A stretch of DNA of 64,000 nucleotides from Streptomyces cucumeris (GTDB lineage Bacteria; Actinomycetota; Actinomycetes; Streptomycetales; Streptomycetaceae): the NCBI RefSeq assembly GCF_024295805.1, contig NZ_JANCLX010000003.1, positions 1 through 64,000 on the forward strand, written 5' to 3'. Both the position numbers and the translations under genes were made by a program. Of the stretch, positions 24,725 to 33,182 are shown piece by piece. Each line of letters begins with the position of its first letter. The first letter of the stretch is position 1. Below the pieces are notes generated by a model, which did not search any database, was not told where the DNA came from, and was given only the letters and a program-made list of their open reading frames with translations.

Positions 24725-26838
24725 GCGGATGCCTCCGGGGCGGTGGTCGTCCAGACGATGACGATGTTGTTCAGGTGGTCCAGGTGGGCGGTGGCCCCCG
24801 GCGGTACGAGGGTGGTGGCGTCCATGTCCTCGATGACCAGGGGGCCCGGACGGAGGTCCGCGGACAGCGCGGCGCGGGTGATGACCGGGGTCGGCTCGCT
24901 CCGGTCGAACCGGCACGCCCGGGTGGTCGCGGGGCGGGTCTCCTCCGGTGGCAGGCTCAGGATCGCCTCGATGCCCACGGGGTTGCGTATCCGTCCGCGG
25001 ACACGCAGGTTGACGATCTCCACGAGTTCATCGGCCCCGGTCCGTCCGTAGGTACGGTGGTGTTCGGCGTGGAACCGCTGCCGGGCGGCTGCCATCAGTC
25101 CGGGATCCAGCGGGCCGCCGGGGACGGTGACGGACAGTTCGAAACGCTGGCCCCGGTAGCGCATATCGAGGATCCGCAGGATGTCCGGTTCTGCCGAGGG
25201 GTCGGCCTCGAGGAGGGTCCCGGTGACCTCCTGGGCCATCCGGTCGAATTCCGCGGTGAGCAGGCCGAGTGCCTCCAGGTTCGCCCGGTGGGGTGTCACG
25301 GCCTGTCGTTCGGTGTCGGCGACGAGCAGCCCGAGGCTGCTGAACAGTCCGGTGTGCACGGGGACGATGACGGTGTCGATGCCGAGTTCCCGGGCGATCG
25401 CCGCGCCGTAGAGGGGTCCGGCGCCGCCGAAGGCGACCATGACCGCCTCCCGCGGATCGCGGCCGCGTTCGCTGGTGACGGCCTTCACCGCTTTGGTCAT
25501 GCTGGACACGGCGACCTGATAGGCGCCACGGGCGGCCGCCGGGACATCGACCCCCAGATCCCGGGCCACCGGGTCGATGGCCTTCTCGGCGAGGTCCGGA
25601 CTGATCGCCACCCGTCCGCCCGCCAGGGCCTGCGGGCTGAGGTAGCCCAGGACCACGTTGGCGTCGGTCAGCGTGGGGCTGGTCCCCCCGTTGCCGTAGC
25701 AGGCGGGGCCGGGCCGGGACCCGGCGCTGTCCGGTCCGACACGAAGGGATCCGGCGGCATCGGTGGAGATGACGCTGCCGCCGCCCGCGCCCACTTCGGC
25801 GATGTCGATGGAGGGCACGCGCAGCGCGTATCCGGCGCCCTTGCCCATGCCACGGGTGATGTTCATCCCCCCGCCGACCTCGTAGTCGCCCGCGACGAAC
25901 GGCTCCCCGTTCTCGATCAGGGACGCCTTGGCCGTGGTGCCGCCCATGTCGAAGGCGACCACCGACGCGAGTCCCATATGCCGCGCGAGTTTCTGGACGG
26001 CGATGACACCGGCGGCGGGCCCGGACTCGATGATCTGTACCGGACGCCGCACCACGGAGGGAGCGTCGAGGAGGCCACCGCTGGACTGCATGATCATCAA
26101 GGGGGCGGAGACACCCGCCTCCCGCAGTCCCTCGCCGAGCGCGGTGACGTAGTCGTGCACCTGGGGGCCGACATAGCTGTTGACGACGGCGGTGCTGGTG
26201 CGCTCGTACTCCTGCATCTGCGGGGTGATGTCCACGGAGGCGGTCACATACCTGCCCGGCAGCAGGGCCCGCAGCTCGTCCGCGACCCGGCGCTCCTCCT
26301 CGGGGCGGACATAGGAGTTGATCAGGCAGACCGCCACCGCCTCGAGGTCCGCGGCCGCGATCCCGGCGGCCACCCGGGCCAGTTCCGCGGGGTCCGCGGG
26401 GGGTTCCAGCCGGCCGTCGGCGGTGATGCGCTGGTCGATCTCGTAGCGGTGGCGCCGGGGCACGAGCGGGGTGGGCCGCTGCCAGGACAGGTCGTACAAC
26501 CGCGGACGGCGCAGTCGGCCGAGTTCCAGGACGTCCCGGAATCCCCGTGTGGTCACCAGGGCGGTCCGGGCTCCGCGCGCTTCCAGAATGGCGTTGGTGG
26601 CCACGGTCGTGGCGTGCAGCATCGCCCCGACCTGCCGCGGGAGCGCATCCGCCGCGGACAGCGCGGCAGCGGTTCCGTCGAGGACGCCGCTGCCGAAGTC
26701 CGGCGGTGTGGACAGGACCTTCACCGGCACCACACGGCCCCCCGGGCCCAGGGCGATGACATCGGTGAAAGTGCCACCGATATCGGCGGCGACGCGCCAA
26801 CTTCCGGCGTCGCGAGCGGTCTTGGCGGGTCCTGACAC
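24721..26838 (-). CDS. hyuA: Hydantoinase A / N-methylhydantoinase-type subunit A
   Basis: A 705-residue protein. The GTG at 26838 has AAGGAG six bases upstream, which favours it over the ATG 24 codons further out. The ATPase-like fold begins with RVAADIGGTFTDVIAL (phosphate-binding loop), then LHATTVATNAILE, the HyuA-typical TRGFRDVLELGR, VVAFDMGGTTAKASLIENG and GAGGGS. It lies 68 bases downstream of the aminotransferase gene and is coupled to hyuB. The pair opens a cyclic amide at the expense of ATP; the operon's aminotransferase and permease suggest use of an amino-acid-derived ureide or lactam as a nutrient. Confidence 0.9.
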   Translation of the reverse strand: MSGPAKTARDAGSWRVAADIGGTFTDVIALGPGGRVVPVKVLSTPPDFGSGVLDGTAAALSAADALPRQVGAMLHATTVATNAILEARGARTALVTTRGFRDVLELGRLRRPRLYDLSWQRPTPLVPRRHRYEIDQRITADGRLEPPADPAELARVAAGIAAADLEAVAVCLINSYVRPEEERRVADELRALLPGRYVTASVDITPQMQEYERTSTAVVNSYVGPQVHDYVTALGEGLREAGVSAPLMIMQSSGGLLDAPSVVRRPVQIIESGPAAGVIAVQKLARHMGLASVVAFDMGGTTAKASLIENGEPFVAGDYEVGGGMNITRGMGKGAGYALRVPSIDIAEVGAGGGSVISTDAAGSLRVGPDSAGSRPGPACYGNGGTSPTLTDANVVLGYLSPQALAGGRVAISPDLAEKAIDPVARDLGVDVPAAARGAYQVAVSSMTKAVKAVTSERGRDPREAVMVAFGGAGPLYGAAIARELGIDTVIVPVHTGLFSSLGLLVADTERQAVTPHRANLEALGLLTAEFDRMAQEVTGTLLEADPSAEPDILRILDMRYRGQRFELSVTVPGGPLDPGLMAAARQRFHAEHHRTYGRTGADELVEIVNLRVRGRIRNPVGIEAILSLPPEETRPATTRACRFDRSEPTPVITRAALSADLRPGPLVIEDMDATTLVPPGATAHLDHLNNIVIVWTTTAPEASA

Positions 26839-26906
26839 GTTCGGCTCCTTCGAGGTGGTTCCTGGACTGTCGAGATGGGTCCTGAGCTGTGGGGATCCCA
26901 GAAGGC

Positions 26907-28061
26907 TCAACTGAGATCTTTACGGGGAGCGCGGGAGACCCCGCGCGTCAGCGCCCCGAGCCGCCGCCCCGCCTCCTCCAGACTGGCGACGGATCCGCCG
27001 TACACCATGCGGACATGGGTGTCCGGTCCGGCGAAGGCGTCTCCGGCGATGGCGGCCACCCCGTGGTCCAGCAGCAACCGCTCCAACGCCCGCCCGCGGA
27101 GGCCGAGTCGGGCACAGTCGACGAATACGAAGACACCGGCGTCGGGCCGGGCCGAAGGGAGTCCGGCGCGCTCCAGCCCGCCCCGGAGGACGTCCCGGCG
27201 GGCCCGCAGGGTGGCGAACTCCCGCTCGATCCAGTCCTGCGGTCCGGTGATGACGGCGTGCGCCGCGGCCATGGCCATATCGCCGACGTTGATGGCGTCC
27301 CACTCGAAGGCACGGTGGATCGGCCCCATCAGATGGGCCGGGGCATGGACGTATCCGACCCGCCAGCCGGTGAACGCGTAGTTCTTGCTGAGGCTGGTGA
27401 CCGTGACCAGATCGGGGTGGCGGTCACGCAGCAGCATCTGCGGTACGTAGCCGGGCCCGTCCCAGACGTACCGCTCGTAGCATTCGTCGGAGAGGACGGT
27501 CAGCCCGTGGCGGGCAGCGACATCCAGCAGCCCGCCCAGCAGCTCACGGCTCGGCACATGGCCGGTGGGGTTGTTGGGGTTGCAGATCAGCACGGCCCGG
27601 GTGGCCGGGGTGACGGCGGCCTCGACGGCTTGCGGACCGCACTCCCAGCCGCGGCCCTCGTCGGCCCGTATATACACCGGCCGGGCCCCCGCCAGGCGGA
27701 TCATCCCGTCGAAGAAGTAGCTCGGCGCGGGCACCAGGACCTCGTCCCCCGGCGACAGCAGGGCCCGCAGGACCACGCTCATCCCGTGCTGGGCGCCATG
27801 GGTGATCAGCAGCTCGCGCTCCGGGTCCACGGCGAGCCCGTGCACGGCCTCCAGCCGGGAGGAGATCGCCCGGCGGAGCGCGCCGGAACCGCGGCTGCGC
27901 CGGGGGAACACCTGCCCCGCGGCCGTCCGCACCGCGTCCACGACATGCGGGGGCATGGGGAGCGTCGGCACACCACGGAACGGGAGCAGATCCGCGCGGT
28001 CTGCCGCCACCGCGCGGACACGGTCGGCGAGGACGAGAGCGGGCAGCCGGTCCAGTGTCAT
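26907..28061 (-). CDS. PLP-dependent class I/II aminotransferase
   Basis: A 384-residue fold-type I enzyme. The PLP lysine is Lys226 in SLSKNYAFTGWRVGY. NPNNPTG at 161-167, the Asp-x-x-Tyr in VLSDECYERYVW, and the C-terminal Arg in HVRMVYGG are all present, so the enzyme should be active. It is the first gene of the leftward catabolic operon. Two TGAGATCTCA palindromes lie 30 to 61 bases upstream of its start, probably the operator of the adjacent GntR regulator. Transamination of an amino acid released by the hydantoinase pathway is a reasonable guess; the substrate is not determinable. Confidence 0.9.
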   Translation of the reverse strand: MTLDRLPALVLADRVRAVAADRADLLPFRGVPTLPMPPHVVDAVRTAAGQVFPRRSRGSGALRRAISSRLEAVHGLAVDPERELLITHGAQHGMSVVLRALLSPGDEVLVPAPSYFFDGMIRLAGARPVYIRADEGRGWECGPQAVEAAVTPATRAVLICNPNNPTGHVPSRELLGGLLDVAARHGLTVLSDECYERYVWDGPGYVPQMLLRDRHPDLVTVTSLSKNYAFTGWRVGYVHAPAHLMGPIHRAFEWDAINVGDMAMAAAHAVITGPQDWIEREFATLRARRDVLRGGLERAGLPSARPDAGVFVFVDCARLGLRGRALERLLLDHGVAAIAGDAFAGPDTHVRMVYGGSVASLEEAGRRLGALTRGVSRAPRKDLS

Positions 28062-28090
28062 CAGCTTCCCTCCACAGAGTGATGTGCGCT

Positions 28091-28122
28091 TGAGATCTCA
28101 GATACTCTCACTGAGATCTCAG
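28091..28122. promoter_or_regulatory. Tandem TGAGATCTCA palindromes, putative GntR operator
   Basis: Two perfect 10-bp palindromes TGAGATCTCA (28091-28100 and 28112-28121; the second extends to 12 bp as CTGAGATCTCAG) are spaced 21 bp centre to centre, on the same face of the helix. They lie upstream of the aminotransferase gene and just past the 3' end of the GntR gene. A related imperfect site TGTGATCTCAC (28926-28936) precedes the GntR gene itself, which suggests autoregulation. Confidence 0.7.
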
Positions 28123-28193
28123 ACCAGCTCACCACTCGGAAGGAACAGCCGTCAACCCCCCGGCGGACCCCGGATGGCTCCGGCGCCCTCGGC

Positions 28194-28907
28194 TCAGCTC
28201 AGGCCGATGCTGACCTCGGCGAGCGACGCGTGCGACACCAGCTTGTCGATGATCTGGTCCTGCGAGGTCTGCGTCCTGGCCCGCATGGCCGCACGGGCCG
28301 CGGCCGGATCACGGTCCCGGATGGCCTCGAGGATCTCCCGCCGCTGATGCGCGGAGGACGCCGAGAACGGCAGCGACGCCAAGGTGATCCGCAGGACCCG
28401 CTCCAGCTCGTCGAAGGCCCGGACGATCGACTGGGCCAGCATGTCGTTGCCGCACCGGTTGGCGATGATCGCGTCGAACTCGAGATTGGCGCGGAGGAAG
28501 GCGTCGACGCTCACCATGTCGCCCGCCTCGTACGTCACCGACAGAAGCTCTTCCATCCGGGCGAGATCGCCCGCCGGGCAGCCGAGTTCCGCCGCCAGCC
28601 CCGCGGCCTCGACCTCCAGCAGCCGGCGGAAGGCACACAGATCGCGGGTGCCCTTGAGGGTGACCGGGAGGACGCGGTAGCCCGAGCGCGGCAACGCCTG
28701 CACCAGTCCGTCCCGCTGCAACCTGGTCAGAGCCTCCCGCACGGGCATCGTGCTCGCACCGGCCCGGCGCTCCAGGGCCGACTTGGTGACATGGGCGCCC
28801 GGCTCCAGCTCCAGCTCGATGATCTGGCGCTTGATGGCGGCGTAGGCACGCTCGGTGGCACTGAGGCTCGGATGGTCCTCGCTCAGGATGGCCGGCAGAT
28901 ACTTCAC
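28194..28907 (-). CDS. GntR-family regulator, FCD (FadR-type) subfamily
   Basis: A 237-residue protein. The N-terminal winged helix (ATERAYAAIKRQIIELELEPG ... MPVREALTRLQRDGLVQ) spans about 18-85. An all-helical FCD ligand domain follows (FRRLLEVEAAGLAAELG ... FDAIIANRCGNDML), with Asp and His/Asn residues in the positions that usually hold a metal or carboxylate. It is encoded directly upstream of, and in the same direction as, the hydantoinase operon. Local repressor control through the TGAGATCTCA palindromes, relieved by a carboxylated intermediate, is the likely mode of action. Confidence 0.88.
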   Translation of the reverse strand: MKYLPAILSEDHPSLSATERAYAAIKRQIIELELEPGAHVTKSALERRAGASTMPVREALTRLQRDGLVQALPRSGYRVLPVTLKGTRDLCAFRRLLEVEAAGLAAELGCPAGDLARMEELLSVTYEAGDMVSVDAFLRANLEFDAIIANRCGNDMLAQSIVRAFDELERVLRITLASLPFSASSAHQRREILEAIRDRDPAAARAAMRARTQTSQDQIIDKLVSHASLAEVSIGLS

Positions 28908-29066
28908 GCCTCCACCCTAGCCCTCTGTGATCTCACCTCACGACCCCGTGGATCCCAGCCGCCGGGAGCTGACGCTCCGTCCGCCGTCCGGCACGGGATG
29001 GATCCCGACACTCACTCAGGAGCGGGCCCTGACCGTGATCCACCCCCGAAGCGGTAGAAATAGTTT

Positions 29067-31838
29067 ATGGCCGGAATTATGGGTAGAATCCGACGCGGAA
29101 TTTCGCCCAGGAGTACGCCCCAGGGGAAACCGGGGCGCCTGCTCAGGGGGCTGAGTTCCATGCTGAGCATGCGCAGCCTGGCCGGTCAGGTGTTCCTGCT
29201 CCAACTGGCCGTCGTGGTGCTGCTCGTCATCGCCGCGCTGATCGCCCTGGTGGTGCAGGTGCGGCGCGACAGCATGACGGACGCCCGGCACCGGACGCTC
29301 GCCGCCGCCCAGGCGTTCGCGAACTCCCCGGGGATGCTGGCCGCGCTGGACAGCTCCCACCCGACCGCGGTGCTCCAGCCGCGCGCCGAGGCCGCCCGGA
29401 AGGCGGCCGGTGTCGACGCCCTGATCGTGTACCGGGTGGACGGGATCACCCTCACCCACAGCGACCGGCGGCAGATCGGCAAGCACATCATCGGGCCCTA
29501 CGCGGAGGCGGCCTCCGGGAAGGCCTTCACCCGGACCTTCCAGGGGTCCCTCGGCCTCTCCGTGGTCTCCGCCGTCCCCGTCAAGGACAGGGACGGCACG
29601 GTCGTCGCCGTCGTCGCCGCCCCCGTCACGGTCGGAACGGTGCAGGAGGGGGTGGACCGGCAGCTTCCGCTGCTGTTCGCGGGCGCCACCGGAGCTCTCG
29701 CCGTCGCCGCCGCCGGATCGGGTCTGGTGAGCCGGCGGCTGCGGCGGCAGACCCATGACCTGGGCCCGGCCGAGATGACCCGGATGTATGAGCACCATGA
29801 CGCGGTGCTGCACGCGGTGCGGGAGGGGGTGCTCATCGTCGGCGGCGACGGGCGGCTGCTGCTGGCCAACGACGAGGCCCGGCGGCTGCTGGACCTGCCC
29901 CAGGACGCGGAGCGGCGCCAGGTCACCGATCTCGGGCTGGGGACGGACCTCGCCGGACTGCTGGCCTCCGACCGCCCGGCCACCGACGAGGTGCACCTGG
30001 CGGGCGACCGGCTGCTGGCCGTCAACAAGCGGCCCACCGCCCCCCGGGGAGCGTCCGGCAGCGCGGTGACCCTGCGCGACACCACCGAGCTGCGGGCCCT
30101 CTCCGGCCGGGCCGAACTGGCCCGCGAGCGGCTGAAACTGCTCTATGACGCCGGGGTGCGGATCGGGACGACGCTGGACGTCACCCGCACCAGTGAGGAA
30201 CTGGCCGAGGTGGCGGTCCCCCCGTTCGCCGACGTCGCCACCGTCGAGCTCCCGGATCCGGTGCTGCACGGCGAGGAGCCGTCCGGTACCAGCACCGCGA
30301 TGCGCCGCACCGCCGCGGTCGGACTGGAACCCGACCACCCCCTGTACCCCGTCGGCGAACTGATCCGGTTCGCCGAGGCGCACCCCTTCACCACCGGGGT
30401 GGCCAGCGGCCGGGCGGTCCTGGTGGGCGAGTTGAGCGACGACGAGGGCTGGCGGTCCCAGGATCCGCAGCGCGCCCGGCGGGTCCTGGACTACGGCATC
30501 CGCTCCCTGGTCGTGGTCCCGCTGCGGGCCCGCGGGATGCTGCTCGGGACTGCGCACTTCTGGCGGGCCGCATCCTCCCCGCCGTTCGACGAGGAGGACG
30601 TGTTCTTCGCCGAGGAGCTGGCCGCCCGCGCGGCGGTGTGCATCGACAACGCCCGCCGGTACACCCGTGAGCACTCCACGGCCGTCGCCCTCCAGCGCAG
30701 TCTGCTCCCCCGCGGGCTCCCCGAGCAGTCGGCCCTCGAGGTGGCCTACCGCTACCTCCCGGCCCGGGCCGGTGTCGGTGGTGACTGGTTCGACGTCATC
30801 CCGCTGTCCAGCGCCCGGGTGGCCCTGGTGGTCGGCGATGTCGTCGGTCACGGTCTGCACGCGGCGGCCACCATGGGGCGGCTGCGCACCGCGGTGCACA
30901 ACTTCTCGGTCCTGGACATGCCCCCGGATGAACTGCTGGGCCGGATGGACGAACTGGTGGCCCAGATCGACGCCGAGGAGGCCGACTCCGGGGAGGAGCC
31001 GGGCATCACCGGAGCCACCTGCCAGTACGCCATCTACGACCCCACCTCCGGACATGTGGCCGTCGCCACCGCCGGTCATCCGGCCCTGGCGGTGGTCCAC
31101 CCCGATGGGGCTGTGGACTTCCCGCCGGTGCCGGTCTCCCCGCCGCTGGGGCTGGGCACCGGTCTGCCCTACGAGAGCGCGGAGCTGACGGTGCCCGAGG
31201 GGTCCCGGCTGGTGCTCTTCACCGACGGGTTGATCGAGGGCCGCGACCTGGACGCCGGGCTCGGGGACCTGCGCCGCGCCCTGACCGGGCCCGACCGCGA
31301 CCCCGAGGCCACCTGCGCCACGGTGATCGAGGCCATGGTGCCCGTCCAGTCCAGGGATGACATCGCGCTGCTGGTGGCCCGGACCCACCGGCTGGACAGT
31401 TCGCGGATCGCCGAATGGGACGTGGCCTCCGACCCCGCGGCGGTGGCCCCGGTCCGCGCGGAGTGCGTCCGGCAGCTGACGGAGTGGGGCCTGGAGCAGA
31501 TCGCCCTCACCGCCGAACTCATCCTCAGCGAACTGATCACCAACGCCATCCGCTACGGCACCGAGCCCATCACCGTGCGGCTGCTCCGTGACCGCACCCT
31601 GATCTACGAGGTCTCCGACGGCAGCAGCACCTCGCCCCGGCTGCGGCTGGCCAAGGTCACGGACGAGGGCGGCCGCGGACTCTTCCTGGTGGCCCAGTTC
31701 ACCGAGCGCTGGGGCACCCGCTACACCCCCACCGGCAAGGTCATCTGGGCCGAACAGTCCCTCCACAACAGCGCCGGGCCGTCGGCCGAGGGCATCGGCG
31801 ACCTCCTGCTCGGTGAGGTGGACGACACCATGTGGTGA
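29067..31838 (+). CDS. Membrane sensor PP2C phosphatase: Cache-like/PAS/GAF/SpoIIE/HATPase
   Basis: A 923-residue protein. A transmembrane helix at about 42-67 (FLLQLAVVVLLVIAALIALVV) and another at about 203-222 enclose an extracytoplasmic sensor of the CitA/DcuS type. Then come a PAS domain (about 235-345, HAVREGVLIVGGDGRLLLAN), a GAF domain (about 360-540), a SpoIIE/PP2C phosphatase (about 560-780, with GVGGDWFD near 570, VGDVVGHG, and FTDGLIEGR), and an RsbW-type HATPase (about 795-900, LSELITNAIRYG). Such proteins combine phosphatase and kinase activity on anti-anti-sigma factors and are abundant in Streptomyces. No sigma or anti-anti-sigma gene is adjacent. The ATG at 29067 has a weak ribosome binding site, so an internal start is possible. 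Confidence 0.92.
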   Translation: MAGIMGRIRRGISPRSTPQGKPGRLLRGLSSMLSMRSLAGQVFLLQLAVVVLLVIAALIALVVQVRRDSMTDARHRTLAAAQAFANSPGMLAALDSSHPTAVLQPRAEAARKAAGVDALIVYRVDGITLTHSDRRQIGKHIIGPYAEAASGKAFTRTFQGSLGLSVVSAVPVKDRDGTVVAVVAAPVTVGTVQEGVDRQLPLLFAGATGALAVAAAGSGLVSRRLRRQTHDLGPAEMTRMYEHHDAVLHAVREGVLIVGGDGRLLLANDEARRLLDLPQDAERRQVTDLGLGTDLAGLLASDRPATDEVHLAGDRLLAVNKRPTAPRGASGSAVTLRDTTELRALSGRAELARERLKLLYDAGVRIGTTLDVTRTSEELAEVAVPPFADVATVELPDPVLHGEEPSGTSTAMRRTAAVGLEPDHPLYPVGELIRFAEAHPFTTGVASGRAVLVGELSDDEGWRSQDPQRARRVLDYGIRSLVVVPLRARGMLLGTAHFWRAASSPPFDEEDVFFAEELAARAAVCIDNARRYTREHSTAVALQRSLLPRGLPEQSALEVAYRYLPARAGVGGDWFDVIPLSSARVALVVGDVVGHGLHAAATMGRLRTAVHNFSVLDMPPDELLGRMDELVAQIDAEEADSGEEPGITGATCQYAIYDPTSGHVAVATAGHPALAVVHPDGAVDFPPVPVSPPLGLGTGLPYESAELTVPEGSRLVLFTDGLIEGRDLDAGLGDLRRALTGPDRDPEATCATVIEAMVPVQSRDDIALLVARTHRLDSSRIAEWDVASDPAAVAPVRAECVRQLTEWGLEQIALTAELILSELITNAIRYGTEPITVRLLRDRTLIYEVSDGSSTSPRLRLAKVTDEGGRGLFLVAQFTERWGTRYTPTGKVIWAEQSLHNSAGPSAEGIGDLLLGEVDDTMW

Positions 31839-31953
31839 GGGCGGCGGTGGCCGGGCCGGCGGACCGTTCACTCCACTGACCCGACGTGCCTGCCACCACC
31901 AGGGGCCCACCGGTGATAGCGCTCGTTCCTGTATCCCGCCTCCTGGAGCCAAT

Positions 31954-33087
31954 GTGACTTCACCCCGTGCCCGCACCGCGTCCGTCTGCGGCTGCCTCAC
32001 CCTGCTGGCGGCCCTGAGCTCCTGCGACGAATCACCGTCCCCCGCGCACCGGAAGCCCTCGGTGGCCGTCTCCGCGAACGAGATGGGCGGTATGAACGCG
32101 CTGATCGCCGCGGCGAAGGACGAGGGCAGGCTCAACGCGATCGCGCTTCCGCGCGACTGGGCCAACTACGGCGGGCTGATCCACGGCTTCGAGAGAAAGT
32201 ACGGGATCAAGGTCACGGTGGCCCAGCCGCAGGGCTCCAGCCAGGACGAGATCGACGCCGTGCGCAAGAGCGGGAAGAGCCGCACCGCTCCCGATGTGCT
32301 CGATATGGCGAACACCTTCGCCCGGTCCGCCGCCCGGCAGAACCTCCTCGCGCCCTACAAGGTCGACGCCTACAAGTCGGTCCCGATCAGCCAGAAGGAC
32401 CCCAAGGCCCGCTGGGTCAACAACTACGGCGGCTACATCTCCATCGGCTGTAACGCCAATCGGCTCAAGGTCTGCCCCCGGACCTTCTCCGACCTGCTCA
32501 AACCCCGTTACAAAGGCAAGGTCTCGCTGGACGGTGACCCCACCCGGGCCGGTACCGGCTTCGCCGCGGTGTTCGCGGCCGCCTTGGCGAACGACGGGTC
32601 CTTCGGCAATATCCAGCCCGGTCTCGACTTCTTCGCCACACTCAAGAAGAAGGGCAACTTCAACCCCGCCGACGCCACCTCGGCCGCTGTCGCCAGCGGT
32701 CAGACCCCCATCGGCATCGACTGGGACTACCTCAATCTCGCCTACGCCGAACAGCTCCGCCGCAAGGGCGTGAACTGGCAGGTCGCGATCCCCTTCGACG
32801 GCAGTTTCGCCCAGTACTACGCGCTCGCGGTGAACAGGAACGCACCGCATCCGGCGGCCGCCCGCCTGTGGCAGGAGTACCTCTTCAGCCCGGAGGGCGG
32901 AAACCTCCGGCTCAAGGGCTTCGCCCGTCCGGTACTGCTGGACGCCATGCGGAGGGACGGCACCCTCGACGAGGCCGCCGCGGCGCAACTGCCGACGGTG
33001 GAGGGCACACCGCTGTTCCCCACGGACGCCCAGCTGGAGAAGGCGCGCGTGATCGTCGACCGGGGCTGGGCGAAGGCCGTCGGCTGA
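31954..33087 (+). CDS. ABC transporter substrate-binding lipoprotein (iron/polyamine type), orphan
   Basis: A 377-residue lipoprotein. The GTG start at 31954 has GGAG at the right distance. The signal sequence ends in the lipobox LSSC (Cys at about residue 23). The mature part has the family 8 (SBP_bac_8) pattern: LIAAAKDEGRLNAIALPRDWANYG, TAPDVLDMANTFA, a hinge near WVNNYGGYISIGCNAN, and a conserved tail with FSPEGGNLRLKGFARPV. Homologues bind Fe3+, spermidine/putrescine or small organic ligands. No permease or ATPase gene is next to it, so it is either an orphan receptor using a distant transporter or a sensor-linked lipoprotein for the phosphatase upstream. Confidence 0.87.
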   Translation: MTSPRARTASVCGCLTLLAALSSCDESPSPAHRKPSVAVSANEMGGMNALIAAAKDEGRLNAIALPRDWANYGGLIHGFERKYGIKVTVAQPQGSSQDEIDAVRKSGKSRTAPDVLDMANTFARSAARQNLLAPYKVDAYKSVPISQKDPKARWVNNYGGYISIGCNANRLKVCPRTFSDLLKPRYKGKVSLDGDPTRAGTGFAAVFAAALANDGSFGNIQPGLDFFATLKKKGNFNPADATSAAVASGQTPIGIDWDYLNLAYAEQLRRKGVNWQVAIPFDGSFAQYYALAVNRNAPHPAAARLWQEYLFSPEGGNLRLKGFARPVLLDAMRRDGTLDEAAAAQLPTVEGTPLFPTDAQLEKARVIVDRGWAKAVG

Positions 33088-33119
33088 CACCCGCCGGTAC
33101 GAGAACGGTGGTGGTCCGG

Positions 33120-33151
33120 CCTCCCCACCGGCCCGGTGGCCGGTGGGGAGG
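33120..33151. terminator. Bidirectional terminator hairpin
   Basis: A perfect 12-bp stem, CCTCCCCACCGG (33120-33131) and CCGGTGGGGAGG (33140-33151), with an 8-base loop. It lies between the convergent ends of the binding-protein gene and the SARP-type regulator gene. Confidence 0.75.
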
Positions 33152-33182
33152 CAGATGTACGCGAGGCACCGGCGCGAGGCCG

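Noticed and set aside
20784..28061. Naming the operon as creatinine/N-methylhydantoin degradation
   Set aside because: HyuA/HyuB substrates vary widely, and the only amidase candidate lacks the catalytic Cys, so a named pathway is not supportable.
29016..32165. A 1049-codon minus-strand open frame opposite the phosphatase gene
   Set aside because: Shadow frame; the plus strand carries clear PAS/GAF/PP2C/HATPase motifs.
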